DNA of 64,000 bases, from NCBI RefSeq assembly GCF_024505055.1, contig NZ_JANIBL010000014.1:1-64000 (forward strand). Direction: 5' to 3'. A model generated the notes under the pieces. The model ran no database searches. It was given only the letters and a program-made list of their open reading frames with translations, and was not told where the DNA came from. The position numbers and the translations under genes were made by a program. This document shows, piece by piece, positions 1 to 9,665 of the stretch (the first letter of the stretch is position 1; every line of letters begins with the position of its first letter). The stretch is from Methylomonas rosea. Its GTDB lineage: Bacteria > Pseudomonadota > Gammaproteobacteria > Methylococcales > Methylomonadaceae.

Positions 1-31
1 GTTATGAATCAATCAGATTGATCAGGTCTTG

Positions 32-1099
32 TTATTTTTTCAAAGGTTGTTGCGCTTTGCCGTCAACTTCCAATTGCACGCGACGGTTATTGGCGCGGCC
101 TTCTTCAGTTTCGTTGGTGTCAACAGGTTTGTCCCAGCTATATCCATGAGACGAGATATTGGGGTTGTGAGTACCTTTGGTAAGGTATTTCTTAACTGCC
201 AATGCTCGGCGTTCTGACAAATCCATGTTGTGTTTGTAAGAACCGGTGTTGCTGGTGTGGCCTTGCACTTCAAACGCCATATCAGGGTACTGTTTGATGC
301 GGTCAACGACTTTATCCAGTTTTGGGAAATACTGTGGTTTGATCACGTCTTTGTCGTTATCGAACTTAACTTCAACGATCCAGCAGCCGTAAATGCTGAC
401 TTCAACGCCCGGTAATGTAGTAGGACATTTATCAACGCAGTTATTTACACCGTCTTTGTCGTCATCCATTTTCGAGCAATCGAGTTTAGCCGGCATGGGT
501 GCTGGAGGTGGAGGAGTCGGCTCGGCTTTAGCAACCACAGCTTTAGGTTTCTCGCCGAATGGAATCACGAAACCCAGATTGACCGTCATGTCATGAAACT
601 CTTCGGTGCCAGGTTGCAGTTTTGCGTTGAAATTGTTGTTGTAGCGGTAGCGTACGTCGCTGCGGATCAAGAAATTATCGTGAAGTTCATAGGTAAAACC
701 CGCACCCGCTTCGCCGATGAAACCCGCGCCGCTGTCGCCATTGTGCGTAGAGTTTATGCCGCCGACGCCGATCACTGCATAAGGCGAGAAAGTGTCTCTA
801 AACAAGAAATATTGTGCATCTACCGTGCCGCCGGTCAAATCCCAGTTGCCGTTAGCTTTGGCGCCTTCCAGGTTTTGGTATAAACCTCTGACCTCGATGT
901 TCAAATGTTCGTTGATGATCTTGCCCAAGCCCAGGCCTCCACCCCAACCGCTATGTGCGCTGCGATCACCGCCTGGCTGCACGAAAGTGCCGAATGGTGC
1001 TGCATACCATCTGTCGTCAAGGAACTCGTCGGCTTGTGCCGTCGACAGGGAACCGAGCGTCGTTATCGTGGCTATTGCCAGTAAACTTTTCTTCAACAT
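32..1099 (-). CDS. OmpA-family outer membrane protein with TSP3 repeats
   Basis: This 355-residue protein probably anchors the outer membrane to peptidoglycan. It starts with a signal peptide (about residues 1-23, ending AQA). A beta-barrel-like domain follows to about residue 185, then a proline-rich linker (EPTPPPPAPMP). Next comes a short Asp- and Cys-rich segment (DDDKDGVNNCVDKCP) of the calcium-binding thrombospondin type 3 kind. The C-terminal OmpA domain carries the peptidoglycan-binding pattern (VQGHTSNTGS, then LSERRA and NNRRVQLEV). The ATG has a good AAGGAGT ribosome site. The gene is complete and reads toward the window edge. Family assignment is firm; the exact role, structural or porin, cannot be told. 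Confidence 0.93.
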   Translation of the reverse strand: MLKKSLLAIATITTLGSLSTAQADEFLDDRWYAAPFGTFVQPGGDRSAHSGWGGGLGLGKIINEHLNIEVRGLYQNLEGAKANGNWDLTGGTVDAQYFLFRDTFSPYAVIGVGGINSTHNGDSGAGFIGEAGAGFTYELHDNFLIRSDVRYRYNNNFNAKLQPGTEEFHDMTVNLGFVIPFGEKPKAVVAKAEPTPPPPAPMPAKLDCSKMDDDKDGVNNCVDKCPTTLPGVEVSIYGCWIVEVKFDNDKDVIKPQYFPKLDKVVDRIKQYPDMAFEVQGHTSNTGSYKHNMDLSERRALAVKKYLTKGTHNPNISSHGYSWDKPVDTNETEEGRANNRRVQLEVDGKAQQPLKK

Positions 1100-1505
1100 A
1101 AAGACTCCTTCATTACTTGTGAAAAATTGATGATTCGTTGCTTTTTGGGAACGAACTAATAAGGTCGGAAATTAAAAATAGGCTTTAAAAAACAAAGATA
1201 ATTGCAAATTTTGTTAGGTATGTTGTGAAAATACCACAATTCCTTCAAACAGCAAACATTTAGGTTCATCCGGCGTTGGTGTTTGTGGTATTCCAATCCA
1301 GCTATTTCTGAAATTTGTTTATTTAGAATTGGAAAATCGGGGCTAAGAGTGCTTGATGCTAACCGGGCCCTTCAATTCCTGGCGGCGGTCATTCCGTCGA
1401 ACGCGGGAGCAGCGATAGTGATGGGCGGGAACAATTACGAACCTGAGCGACGCAAGAAATCTTGGGCTCAGGTAAAATTCCGATAATTTCAGCGTCTATT
1501 GTTAT
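1100..1505. other. Divergent intergenic region, OmpA / UDG
   Basis: About 400 bases separate the divergent ompA-like and glycosylase genes, so both promoters should lie here. The OmpA side is AT-rich. Near the glycosylase there is an inverted repeat, CCTGAGC at 1442-1448 and GCTCAGG at 1466-1472, with a smaller CAAG/CTTG stem inside. It has no T-run after it, so it looks more like a leader hairpin or operator than a terminator. A 67-codon open frame at 1283-1486 has no recognisable protein features and I do not treat it as a gene. Confidence 0.5.
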
Positions 1506-2153
1506 ATGTCTAATTCATCCTATTTCAAGCAAGACTGCAAGGCATGCCCGCGGTTAAGTGAATTTCTTTGCGAAGTGAAGGCGAAATATCCCGCTTATCA
1601 CGCCTTGCCGGTGCCACCGTTCGGCGATCCGGAAGCGCGCTTGCTGGTTGTTGGCTTGGCGCCGGGTATGCACGGCGCAAACGCCACCGGCAGACCTTTT
1701 ACCGGCGACTATGCCGGCTTGTTGCTGTATCAGGCTTTGTACGATTTCGGTTATAGCAATCAATTGGAATCGACAAATTTGGCTGATGGTTTACAGCTTA
1801 GCAATTGCCGGATTACCAATGCCGTGAAATGTTTGCCGCCACAAAACAAACCGACAGGCGACGAGATTAAACAATGCAATCCTTATCTGGCTGCGGAAAT
1901 TAAAACCCTGCCGAAACATTCGGTGATATTGGCCTTGGGCAATATAGCCCATCAGGCGGTGTTGCGCGTTTACGGCCTGAAAAGCGGTGAGGCAAAATTT
2001 GCTCATCATGTTAGTTTTGCATTGCCGGACGGCAACACTTTGGTCAGTTCTTACCATTGCAGCCGCTATAACGTGCAGACCAAGCGCCTGAGCATGGAGA
2101 TGCTGGCGGCGGTGTTTGTAACCATTCAAAACTTGCTGTCTGCCCGTGACTGA
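1506..2153 (+). CDS. Uracil-DNA glycosylase, family 4/5 (UDGb-like), Fe-S
   Basis: This 215-residue enzyme should remove uracil, and perhaps other deaminated bases, from DNA at the start of base excision repair. The first catalytic motif is GLAPG at residues 50-54 followed by TGRPFTGD. As in family 5, it lacks the usual polar catalytic residue in that motif. The last motif is SSYHCSRYNVQTKRL, with His184. Four cysteines (C11, C14, C109, C124) are placed to hold the 4Fe-4S cluster of families 4 and 5. Its stop overlaps the GTG start of uvrC, so the two repair genes are probably co-transcribed. Family 5 is favoured over family 4 on the first motif, but this was judged by eye. Confidence 0.88.
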   Translation: MSNSSYFKQDCKACPRLSEFLCEVKAKYPAYHALPVPPFGDPEARLLVVGLAPGMHGANATGRPFTGDYAGLLLYQALYDFGYSNQLESTNLADGLQLSNCRITNAVKCLPPQNKPTGDEIKQCNPYLAAEIKTLPKHSVILALGNIAHQAVLRVYGLKSGEAKFAHHVSFALPDGNTLVSSYHCSRYNVQTKRLSMEMLAAVFVTIQNLLSARD

Positions 2154-3984
2154 AACTCAGCCTGTCGACTTTGACGCCAAAACCTTTCTGAAGACGCTAA
2201 CCCAGCGTCCCGGCATTTATAAGATGTTGGATGAGAAGGGCGAGATCATTTACATCGGCAAAGCCAAGAATCTGAAGAACCGGGTTTCCAGCTATTTCAG
2301 AAGTCAGAACGCCTCGCCCAAACAGCAGGCCATGGTAGCCAAGGTCGCCGGGATTGAAGTAACCGTTACTCACACGGAGGGTGAAGCCTTACTGCTGGAA
2401 AGTCAGCAGATCAAACGCCACAAGCCACGCTACAACATCAGTTTGCGGGACGATAAATCCTATCCCTATGTCTTCATATCCAGCTTTCACGATTTTCCGC
2501 AACTGACTTTTCATCGCGGGGCCAAGAAGCGCCGTGGCAAATATTTCGGGCCATATCCCAGCGCCAGCGCGGTAAAGGAAACCTTGAAGTTATTGCAAAA
2601 AATTTTCCCGGTGCGGCAGTGTGAAGATTCCTACTACAGCGCTCGCTCCCGGCCTTGTTTGCAGCATCAGATTGAGCGATGCACCGCGCCTTGCGTTGGG
2701 CTGATTAGCAAAGAGCAATATGCTAGTGATGTGGAAAATACCATTTTATTTTTAGAGGGACAGGGCGGTTTGTTGATCGATCGCTTGGTCGGCAAAATGG
2801 AAGCCGCCGCCGCCCAGCTGGAGTTCGAGCAGGCTGCCGCTTATCGCGATCAAATCGCCCGTTTGCGCGCAGTTTTGGAAAAACATTGTGTGGAAGGTGA
2901 AAAAGGCGATGTGGATATCGTGGCTTGTGCGGCAAAAAGCGGCGCGGCTTGTGTACAGGTGTTTTTTATCCGCAATGGCCAACATTTGGGCAACCGGCAG
3001 TTTTTTCCAAAAATCGGCGATGAAAATCAGCCCGAGGAAATATTGCAGGCTTTCATCGCCCAATATTATTTGGATAAAACACTACCTCATGAATTGATCG
3101 TCAGTCATGCCTTGCCGGAATCGGCTTTGGTGGCCGAGGTGTTGGCCGAACAGGCTAAGCATGCGGTAGCGATTGCCAATAATGTGCGCGGTGAGCGGAT
3201 GAAATGGCTGCAAATGGCGATGACCAATGCCGACAGTGCGCTTAACGCTAGGCTGGCTGATCGGCAGGGTTTACAGGGGCGCTTTATCAGTTTGCAGCAA
3301 GAGCTGGGCTGCGAAACCACGCCAAGCCGATTGGAGTGTTTCGATATTAGTCATACCCAAGGCGAACAGACTGTGGCGTCTTGCGTGGTGTTCGATAGAG
3401 AAGGGCCGGTGAAATCGGATTATAGGCGCTTTAATATCGAAGGGATTACCGCCGGCGATGACTATGCGGCGATTCATCAGGCGGTTTTTAGACGCTTTAG
3501 CCGCTTGAAGAATGGCGAGCATCCAGCACCGGACATCCTTTTAATAGACGGCGGCAAAGGCCAAGTCGCTGAGGCGGAAAAGGCTTTGGCTGAATTGGAG
3601 ATAAACGATGTTATGATAGTCGGCGTCGCCAAGGGCCCTGATCGCAAAGCCGGAATGGAGAAAATTATTCTGGTCGGTAATCGGCAACCCCTGGACGTGA
3701 CACCGGGTGCTGCGGCCCTGTTATTGATTCAACAGATACGCGATGAAGCCCATCGTTTTGCGATAACCGGACACAGACAGCGACGCGGTAAGGTTAACAA
3801 ACAATCGGTACTGGAAGATATTGCCGGACTGGGGCCGAAAAGAAGACAGGTTTTGCTGAAACAGTTTGGCGGGTTACAGGGTGTGTCCAGCGCGGGTGTG
3901 GATGCTTTAGCCAGTATAGATGGCATTAGCCGACAATTAGCGCAGCGAATTTACGATACATTTCACCATCAAGATGGCCATTAG
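2146..3984 (+). CDS. uvrC: Excinuclease ABC subunit C
   Basis: UvrC makes both incisions around a DNA lesion in the UvrABC nucleotide excision repair pathway. At 612 residues it is normal length. The N-terminal GIY-YIG nuclease shows GIY at 23-25 and YIG at 36-38. A cysteine-rich stretch (ERCTAPCVG) follows, then the UvrB-binding UVR helix near 205-240. The RNase H-like C-terminal nuclease follows (CFDISHTQGEQ, then LLIDGGKGQ), and helix-hairpin-helix motifs (IAGLGPKRRQVLL) end the protein. The start is GTG, overlapping the end of the glycosylase by 8 bases. Its own end overlaps pgsA by 11 bases, an arrangement common in gammaproteobacteria. Confidence 0.98.
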   Translation: MTETQPVDFDAKTFLKTLTQRPGIYKMLDEKGEIIYIGKAKNLKNRVSSYFRSQNASPKQQAMVAKVAGIEVTVTHTEGEALLLESQQIKRHKPRYNISLRDDKSYPYVFISSFHDFPQLTFHRGAKKRRGKYFGPYPSASAVKETLKLLQKIFPVRQCEDSYYSARSRPCLQHQIERCTAPCVGLISKEQYASDVENTILFLEGQGGLLIDRLVGKMEAAAAQLEFEQAAAYRDQIARLRAVLEKHCVEGEKGDVDIVACAAKSGAACVQVFFIRNGQHLGNRQFFPKIGDENQPEEILQAFIAQYYLDKTLPHELIVSHALPESALVAEVLAEQAKHAVAIANNVRGERMKWLQMAMTNADSALNARLADRQGLQGRFISLQQELGCETTPSRLECFDISHTQGEQTVASCVVFDREGPVKSDYRRFNIEGITAGDDYAAIHQAVFRRFSRLKNGEHPAPDILLIDGGKGQVAEAEKALAELEINDVMIVGVAKGPDRKAGMEKIILVGNRQPLDVTPGAAALLLIQQIRDEAHRFAITGHRQRRGKVNKQSVLEDIAGLGPKRRQVLLKQFGGLQGVSSAGVDALASIDGISRQLAQRIYDTFHHQDGH

Positions 3985-4534
3985 ATTCACCATTCCGACC
4001 TATTTAACCCTGTTACGGATCGCCCTCATTCCTTTGTTGGCCGTTGTGTTTTATTTGCCTTGGCAATATTCCAATCTGGCTTGCACTGCGATATTTTTGG
4101 TTGCCGGTTTCACCGATTGGCTGGACGGTTATCTGGCCAGAAAAATGAATATGCAAACTGCGTTCGGCGCCTTCCTGGATCCGGTGGCTGACAAATTGAT
4201 GGTGGCGTTTGTGCTGGTATTGGTCGTGCAAGCGCAGGGCAATCCTTATCTTGCGGTGCCGGCGGCTATCATTATCGGTAGGGAAATTGCGATTGCGTCG
4301 CTGCGAGAATGGATGGCCGAAATCGGCCAGCGAGCCAAAGTCAAGGTTTCGCAGTTGGGAAAATGGAAAACCACGGCGCAAATGACGGCAGTCAGTTTGT
4401 TGCTTTATCGGGATGATTTATTAGGCCTGCCTATCAATACCATGGGTTACTGGTTGTTATACTTGTCGGCGATTTTAACCTTATGGTCTATGGTTAATTA
4501 TCTGGTCGCGGCGTTCTCCACCATCAACGAATAA
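3974..4534 (+). CDS. pgsA: CDP-diacylglycerol-glycerol-3-phosphate 3-phosphatidyltransferase
   Basis: PgsA joins CDP-diacylglycerol to glycerol-3-phosphate, the committed step to phosphatidylglycerol and cardiolipin, in the inner membrane. The CDP-alcohol phosphotransferase signature DG(2)AR(8)G(3)D(3)D is complete: D51, G52, A55, R56, G65, D69 and D73. Several hydrophobic segments fit a polytopic membrane protein of 186 residues, the usual size. The ATG lies inside the end of uvrC, so translation is probably coupled. Confidence 0.96.
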   Translation: MAIRFTIPTYLTLLRIALIPLLAVVFYLPWQYSNLACTAIFLVAGFTDWLDGYLARKMNMQTAFGAFLDPVADKLMVAFVLVLVVQAQGNPYLAVPAAIIIGREIAIASLREWMAEIGQRAKVKVSQLGKWKTTAQMTAVSLLLYRDDLLGLPINTMGYWLLYLSAILTLWSMVNYLVAAFSTINE

Positions 4535-4539
4535 TAAAA

Positions 4540-4555
4540 GCAGTATTGATACTGC
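4540..4555. promoter_or_regulatory. Perfect inverted repeat, possible TetR operator
   Basis: GCAGTAT and ATACTGC form a perfect 7+7 palindrome around a 2-base centre, 6 bases after the pgsA stop and 42 bases before the tetR-like start. No T-run follows, so a terminator is unlikely. TetR-family repressors commonly bind such sites in their own promoter. The link to this regulator is inference. Confidence 0.4.
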
Positions 4556-4597
4556 CACAACAGAGAGTAAACAGCAGGTAAAGCTGTATATAAGAGC

Positions 4598-5203
4598 ATG
4601 GAACAAGAATTAGAACTAGAAAATAAACCGAATAAAACTATCAGTCAGGATGAAGTGTTGCAGGCCGCTTTAAAGCTGTTTGCCAAGAAGGGATATTTCA
4701 ATACCTCATTAACCGATATCAAAGATGCGGCCGGTATAACAACTAGTACCGGCATTAGTCAGCATTTCAAAACCAAGCAAGCCATTGCGCAAGCCTTATA
4801 CGAAAATATTCTGGATAGTCTGAGCATATCGATTGACGATATTCGCCGCCGGAATCGTAAAGCTGCCGAGCAATTGCGGGAAATAGTCGATTTACTATTC
4901 AAATTAACCGACGACGCCCCGGAAATTGTCGAGTTTTTGTTATTTGTAAAGAGCGAAGAGTTTTTGGCGGAACCTAAGCCCTTGCTGGAAACACCTGCGT
5001 TTACCAAAATAAAGCGGATTTTTCAGAACGGCGTCAAAGACGGCGAGATGAAGGCGCTGGATCCGTTATTGGCCTACACTTATTTCTTCGGCATTATCAA
5101 TCATACCTTGGCGATGGTGTTGAGCGGCAACTTGCCGAAAACGGCGGAAAGTTATCAGGCGCAAGCCTGGCTGACGGCATGGGGCTGTATAGTTAAAAAG
5201 TAA
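4598..5203 (+). CDS. TetR/AcrR family transcriptional regulator
   Basis: This 201-residue protein has a TetR-type helix-turn-helix at about residues 17-60 (AALKLFAKKGYFNTSLTDI, then a short recognition helix before HFKTKQAIAQALYENIL). The rest is a helical ligand-binding and dimer domain with no recognisable ligand signature. A charged tail of about 15 residues precedes the DNA-binding domain. It sits directly upstream of the polysaccharide genes in the same direction, 46 bases before the sugar dehydrogenase, and a candidate operator lies upstream. Control of those genes or of itself is plausible but unproven. Confidence 0.9.
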   Translation: MEQELELENKPNKTISQDEVLQAALKLFAKKGYFNTSLTDIKDAAGITTSTGISQHFKTKQAIAQALYENILDSLSISIDDIRRRNRKAAEQLREIVDLLFKLTDDAPEIVEFLLFVKSEEFLAEPKPLLETPAFTKIKRIFQNGVKDGEMKALDPLLAYTYFFGIINHTLAMVLSGNLPKTAESYQAQAWLTAWGCIVKK

Positions 5204-5249
5204 TTCAATGTCATCAAAACTCAGAGCGGGGCGGAGGAGGATTTACTAG

Positions 5250-6521
5250 ATGTTAGATAACATTAAAATCGGCATGATTGGGCTTGGTTACGTGGGGTTG
5301 CCGCTAGCCGTCGAGTTTGGGCGAAAATACCAAACCGTAGGTTTCGATATTAATCAGCACCGTATTCAGGAATTACGGGCAGGCCGCGACCATACCCTGG
5401 AGGTTAGTGAAGAAGAGCTAGCCGAAGCCAAATTGTTAACGTATAGCGCCGATTTACAAGATATAGCCGATTGTTCGGTTTATATAGTCACAGTCCCCAC
5501 ACCAATCAATGAACACAAACAACCGGATTTGACGCCGCTGCAAAAAGCCAGCGATTTACTGGGTAAGGTTATCAAAGCCGGTGACATCGTCATTTACGAA
5601 TCCACTGTTTACCCTGGCGCAACCGAAGAAGTTTGCGTACCGATTCTGGAAAAAGTGTCCGGTTTGACGTTCAATCGGGATTTTTACGTCGGTTACAGCC
5701 CGGAACGTATCAATCCTGGCGACAAGCAACACCGCGTCACTAATATTCTGAAAGTTACCTCGGGTTCTACGCCTGAAATAGCCGAAAAAGTAGATGCGTT
5801 ATATAAAAGTATCATTACTGCCGGTACGCATAAAGCCAGAAGTATCAAGGTCGCCGAGGCTGCCAAGGTTATTGAAAACACCCAGCGCGACGTCAACATT
5901 GCTTTGATCAACGAACTGGCCTTGATTTTCAACAAACTGGGAATAGATACAGAGGAAGTTTTGTTGGCCGCAGGCACTAAATGGAATTTCCTGCCGTTTC
6001 GCCCTGGCTTGGTCGGTGGACACTGTATCGGTGTGGATCCTTACTATTTAACCCATAAAGCCCAAGCTATCGGCTACAACCCGGAAGTTATCCTCTCCGG
6101 CCGCCGTATCAATGATGGTATGGGTGTATACGTCGTATCCCAGTTAGTCAAGTTGTTACTGAAAAAACGTGTGCATGTGCAAGAAGCTAATGTGTTGATC
6201 ATGGGCTTGACCTTCAAGGAAAACTGCCCGGACATTCGTAATACCCGTGTGGTGGACATCGTCGCTGAGTTGAAGACTTATGGCGTCAATGTCGAGGTTT
6301 ACGATCCCTGGGTTAACGCCGAGGAAGCGAAACACGAGTACGGTATTACGCCAGTGGTTAAGCCGGTAGCGGGAAAATACGATGCAATCATTCTCGCTGT
6401 GGCTCATGATCAATTCAAAAAAATGGCAATTTCGGACATCAGAGCCCTAGGCACGCCGCAGGCCATTGTGTATGACCTCAAATACTTGTTTCCTACGGAT
6501 CAAACAGACGCAAGGCTCTAA
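5250..6521 (+). CDS. Nucleotide-sugar dehydrogenase (UDP-HexNAc dehydrogenase type)
   Basis: This 423-residue member of the UDP-glucose/GDP-mannose dehydrogenase family should oxidise C6 of a UDP-sugar to the uronic acid using two NAD+. The Rossmann motif [14 protein letters not shown] is near residues 11-24. The catalytic cysteine is C259 in [12 protein letters not shown]. The final UDP-binding domain follows [13 protein letters not shown]. The sequence style is closest to the TviB/WbpO group, which acts on UDP-GlcNAc or UDP-GalNAc, but the substrate cannot be fixed by reading. A very strong GGAGGAGG ribosome site lies at 5235-5242. The epimerase gene follows after 3 bases, so the two form a sugar-nucleotide module. 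Confidence 0.93.
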   Translation: MLDNIKIGMIGLGYVGLPLAVEFGRKYQTVGFDINQHRIQELRAGRDHTLEVSEEELAEAKLLTYSADLQDIADCSVYIVTVPTPINEHKQPDLTPLQKASDLLGKVIKAGDIVIYESTVYPGATEEVCVPILEKVSGLTFNRDFYVGYSPERINPGDKQHRVTNILKVTSGSTPEIAEKVDALYKSIITAGTHKARSIKVAEAAKVIENTQRDVNIALINELALIFNKLGIDTEEVLLAAGTKWNFLPFRPGLVGGHCIGVDPYYLTHKAQAIGYNPEVILSGRRINDGMGVYVVSQLVKLLLKKRVHVQEANVLIMGLTFKENCPDIRNTRVVDIVAELKTYGVNVEVYDPWVNAEEAKHEYGITPVVKPVAGKYDAIILAVAHDQFKKMAISDIRALGTPQAIVYDLKYLFPTDQTDARL

Positions 6522-6524
6522 AAA

Positions 6525-7529
6525 ATGAAGATTATGGTGACCGGCACCGCCGGTTTTATAGGCAACCATTTGGCATTGAGATTATTAGAGCGTGGTGACG
6601 AAGTCATTGGTGTGGACAATCTCAACGACTATTACGATGTTAACCTGAAACTGAGTCGCTTAGATCGGATCAAGGATTTTGCCGGCTATACCGATGTACG
6701 GCTGGATATTGCCGATAGAGCCGGCATGGATGCGCTATTCAAAAAGCACCAACCGCAAAAAGTAGTCAATCTGGCGGCTCAGGCCGGTGTGCGTTACTCC
6801 ATTGAGAATCCGCACGCCTACATCGATAGTAACATCGTCGGTTTCATCAATATCTTGGAGGGCTGCCGGCATAATCAGGTTGAACATCTGGTGTATGCCT
6901 CCAGTAGTTCCGTATATGGCGCGAACGAATCGATGCCGTTTTCCGTGCACGACAATGTCGATCATCCGTTGAGCTTGTATGCGGCGTCAAAAAAAGCCAA
7001 TGAACTGATGGCGCACACCTATAGCAATCTATATCAGTTGCCCACCACGGGTTTGCGCTTCTTTACCGTCTATGGTCCTTGGGGTCGCCCCGACATGGCT
7101 TTGTTTTTGTTTACCAAGGCTATTTTGAACGGCGAGAAAATCAATGTATTCAACTACGGTAAACATCGGCGCGACTTTACTTATATAGATGACATTGTTG
7201 AGGGCGTGATTCGTACTATGGATCATAACGCCTCGCCGAATCCAGACTGGAGTGGGGCGAAGCCTGATCCCGGCACCAGCAGGGCGCCTTGGCGGGTCTA
7301 TAACATTGGTAACCAGAATCCTGTGGAATTGTTATCTTATATCGAAACCTTGGAACGCTTTCTGGGTAAAACTGCGGAGAAAAATCTTTTGCCGTTACAG
7401 CCTGGCGACGTTCCCGATACATTCGCCGATGTAGAGGCCTTGGTGGCGGATGTTGGGTATAAACCAAGTACTACTATTGAGCAGGGTATTGAACGGTTTG
7501 TTGCTTGGTATCTTGAGTACTATCAGTGA
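6525..7529 (+). CDS. NAD-dependent epimerase (UDP-glucuronate 4-epimerase-like)
   Basis: This 334-residue extended short-chain dehydrogenase should invert C4 of a UDP-uronic acid or similar sugar nucleotide. It has the NAD motif TGTAGFIG at residues 6-13, the active-site region SSSSVYG, and the catalytic pair Y152 and K156 (YAASKK). The segment [17 protein letters not shown] and the insert after [13 protein letters not shown] resemble CapI-type UDP-glucuronate epimerases. It is almost certainly co-transcribed with the dehydrogenase just upstream, whose product could be its substrate. A strong terminator hairpin follows. Confidence 0.92.
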   Translation: MKIMVTGTAGFIGNHLALRLLERGDEVIGVDNLNDYYDVNLKLSRLDRIKDFAGYTDVRLDIADRAGMDALFKKHQPQKVVNLAAQAGVRYSIENPHAYIDSNIVGFINILEGCRHNQVEHLVYASSSSVYGANESMPFSVHDNVDHPLSLYAASKKANELMAHTYSNLYQLPTTGLRFFTVYGPWGRPDMALFLFTKAILNGEKINVFNYGKHRRDFTYIDDIVEGVIRTMDHNASPNPDWSGAKPDPGTSRAPWRVYNIGNQNPVELLSYIETLERFLGKTAEKNLLPLQPGDVPDTFADVEALVADVGYKPSTTIEQGIERFVAWYLEYYQ

Positions 7530-7547
7530 ATAATTTTTGATAGTCGG

Positions 7548-7580
7548 GTTGCACAGTTTTAAACTATGCAACAGCTTTTT
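7548..7580. terminator. Rho-independent terminator between convergent genes
   Basis: GTTGCA and TGCAAC (7548-7553 and 7567-7572) pair, and an inner AGTT/AACT stem extends the helix to a nearly perfect 25-base palindrome. AGC and five T residues follow. It lies between the epimerase and the convergent sulfatase-fold gene and could stop transcription from the plus strand, perhaps also from the minus strand. Confidence 0.75.
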
Positions 7581-7583
7581 ATA

Positions 7584-9659
7584 TTAATGATTAGATTTAA
7601 ACAATGGGTCACTTTCAATGTGGCTATCCAATAGCTTTTTAAGCGCGGCAAATATATCGGGATGAGACTCTATGACATCCAGATATGGGTCGTTTTCCAA
7701 ATCATAAAGCTGATAAACAGGCTTTGTATAAGTCGCTATATATATTAGTTTCCACTTTTCGTTTTGTATGGAGCGGCTCTTCGCTCGGATAACCGTAGGA
7801 TAATGTTTTTCATTGACTACCAGGGTCCCGGATTTTTTGTCTGGAATATCGAGTAATTCAACAATATTGGGATATAAAATTTGGTCGGGATGTAAACCGG
7901 GTATCTTTCCCAGCCAAATGCCTGTTTCTTGAAAGGCAAAAAGCTCCGGCGATTTCTGCGCTTTCACATAGGGGATCAAATTAACGCCGTCCAGATTTGT
8001 TGGAATAGGTATATTCAACAAATCTAACAAAGTTGGCATTACGTCTATGGAGCGGGTAGTCGGCTTAAAGTTTACACCAATAGGTACGCCAGGACCTTTT
8101 ATCACCAATGGAATTCTGCCGCTAGGGTCGTCCCCCACCAATGTGTTGCCTTGTCCCCAGCATCCAGTTTCAAAAAAATCCGCACCATGATCGCTATATA
8201 TAATTACGATGGTATTATCGGATAGATTGGACTTTTCAATATAATCAATTATTTTTCCAACTTCATCATCGAACTGTTTGACGCAGCTGTCGTATAAATT
8301 AATGATTTGCGGGATGTCGAAAAAATCCGAGCTTTTTTCCTGTTTTTTGATAATTTCTTCCGCCGATGCGAGTCTGGTCATAATAAACCGCGACTCACCT
8401 TTATAGTCTGTTGGGGTAAATAGGTTGTAATAGGGATACTCCGAATTAAACGGAACGTGAGTAGCCGAAGTGAACAAATTGATAAAAAAGGGCTGCGAGT
8501 TTTTCGCCGAACTGGCAATTAGTTGGCGGCATTCGCGGCCCAAGCTTCCGGTCAAGGGTACGCCAGCCAGATAATAGAACTCGGGTAAGAAGCGTTTTCC
8601 TAATGCATTATTGGTGAATAGGGATAATACGTTTCTGATTAAAGACGGGCCTTGCCTTAGTAAAAGTTTTATATTCCATTGATCTTCAGCGACGGAGATT
8701 TCCTTAAAGTTAAAACTTAATTTTGCAAAATCCGCTCCGCACCAATCGGAGATGGATGCCGTCAAGTAACCTTGCTCGTTCAATATGTCGATTAAAGAGG
8801 GTTGCGGCAATTTACAGTCGGCCAGCGATGGATAATTATCCCGAATTTTATGGTTATGAGGCCATAGCCCGGTAAATAGAGATGCAATACTTGGCGCGGT
8901 TCTAGCGACAGGGGTAATGCATTTATAGAGTCGTAAGCCGTTCGCGCTTAATTTATCAATGTTGGGGGTAAGGTTTCTGTGATAGTTACTGCCGCCCAGT
9001 CTGTCATGGCGCAATGTATCGGAACCTATCATAATTACGTTGGGTTTTGTTTGGGTCACGGCTTTAGCGATAGCCGGTTCGTTACTAATCGTCGCGTAAT
9101 ATATGTAAGCATATAAAACAGCCAAGGCTAATACATAGATCACTAGTGGCGTATTATTTTCTTCGATAGCGAAAAACAGGGCAATTGCGGATGTTATAGA
9201 CAGCAATAAAATTAAAGAAAATTTTATGCCGGTTATTAGTGCGGGGGATAATATCTTCCATATAACAAACAATCTGGAAAATCTATACTGGAAAGATAGT
9301 TGAATGGTGCCCGGCGTATATAGGAGTTGATGTAAAAAAAAGTAAGTTGTAATTAAGGTGGTTGATATTAGGCAGCTGATTAAGCCTGTGACGAAGTCAA
9401 AATGCACCAATCCGGTAAATTTTGATAACGAATAAGCTGCAACAGAGCCGGGTAAAGATGTTAGAAAAAATATGGCAAATAACCATAAAGCTAATCTGGA
9501 GAGAGCGAAAACCACATAGTATCCAAATTTTTTTTCAATTTCTTTTTGGATGCCGGGTCCAGTGCGGGAATAATTATGTAAGGTTAGAAAAATTAGCGTA
9601 ATAGTGCAAAGTAATGCAGCAACGGAAGAGCCGTAGAGAGACACCAGTATTTTTTCCAT
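7584..9659 (-). CDS. Membrane sulfatase-fold protein (LtaS/EptA-like transferase or sulfatase)
   Basis: This 691-residue protein has about five hydrophobic segments in the first 190 residues, then a periplasmic alkaline phosphatase-superfamily domain. Metal-binding features are visible: IGSDTLRHDRLGG at the start of the domain and YSDHGADFFETG later. At the nucleophile position, where true sulfatases have a Cys or Ser that becomes formylglycine, this protein has Thr254 in RTAPSIASLFTG. That favours a phospho-group transferase of the LtaS or phosphoethanolamine kind over a sulfatase. It leads away from the O-antigen ligase-like gene, only 6 bases upstream. Modification of a surface polysaccharide is inferred. 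Confidence 0.82.
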   Translation of the reverse strand: MEKILVSLYGSSVAALLCTITLIFLTLHNYSRTGPGIQKEIEKKFGYYVVFALSRLALWLFAIFFLTSLPGSVAAYSLSKFTGLVHFDFVTGLISCLISTTLITTYFFLHQLLYTPGTIQLSFQYRFSRLFVIWKILSPALITGIKFSLILLLSITSAIALFFAIEENNTPLVIYVLALAVLYAYIYYATISNEPAIAKAVTQTKPNVIMIGSDTLRHDRLGGSNYHRNLTPNIDKLSANGLRLYKCITPVARTAPSIASLFTGLWPHNHKIRDNYPSLADCKLPQPSLIDILNEQGYLTASISDWCGADFAKLSFNFKEISVAEDQWNIKLLLRQGPSLIRNVLSLFTNNALGKRFLPEFYYLAGVPLTGSLGRECRQLIASSAKNSQPFFINLFTSATHVPFNSEYPYYNLFTPTDYKGESRFIMTRLASAEEIIKKQEKSSDFFDIPQIINLYDSCVKQFDDEVGKIIDYIEKSNLSDNTIVIIYSDHGADFFETGCWGQGNTLVGDDPSGRIPLVIKGPGVPIGVNFKPTTRSIDVMPTLLDLLNIPIPTNLDGVNLIPYVKAQKSPELFAFQETGIWLGKIPGLHPDQILYPNIVELLDIPDKKSGTLVVNEKHYPTVIRAKSRSIQNEKWKLIYIATYTKPVYQLYDLENDPYLDVIESHPDIFAALKKLLDSHIESDPLFKSNH

Positions 9660-9665
9660 CTCTAT

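Noticed and set aside
393..1130. Plus-strand open frames antisense to the OmpA-like gene
   Set aside because: Shadows of the strong minus-strand gene without any start signal.
1283..1486. 67-codon open frame before the glycosylase
   Set aside because: No domain, no ribosome site, and it overlaps a hairpin in a promoter region.
4535..4597. tRNA gene after pgsA, as in some gammaproteobacteria
   Set aside because: Only 63 bases, with one palindrome and no cloverleaf or CCA end.
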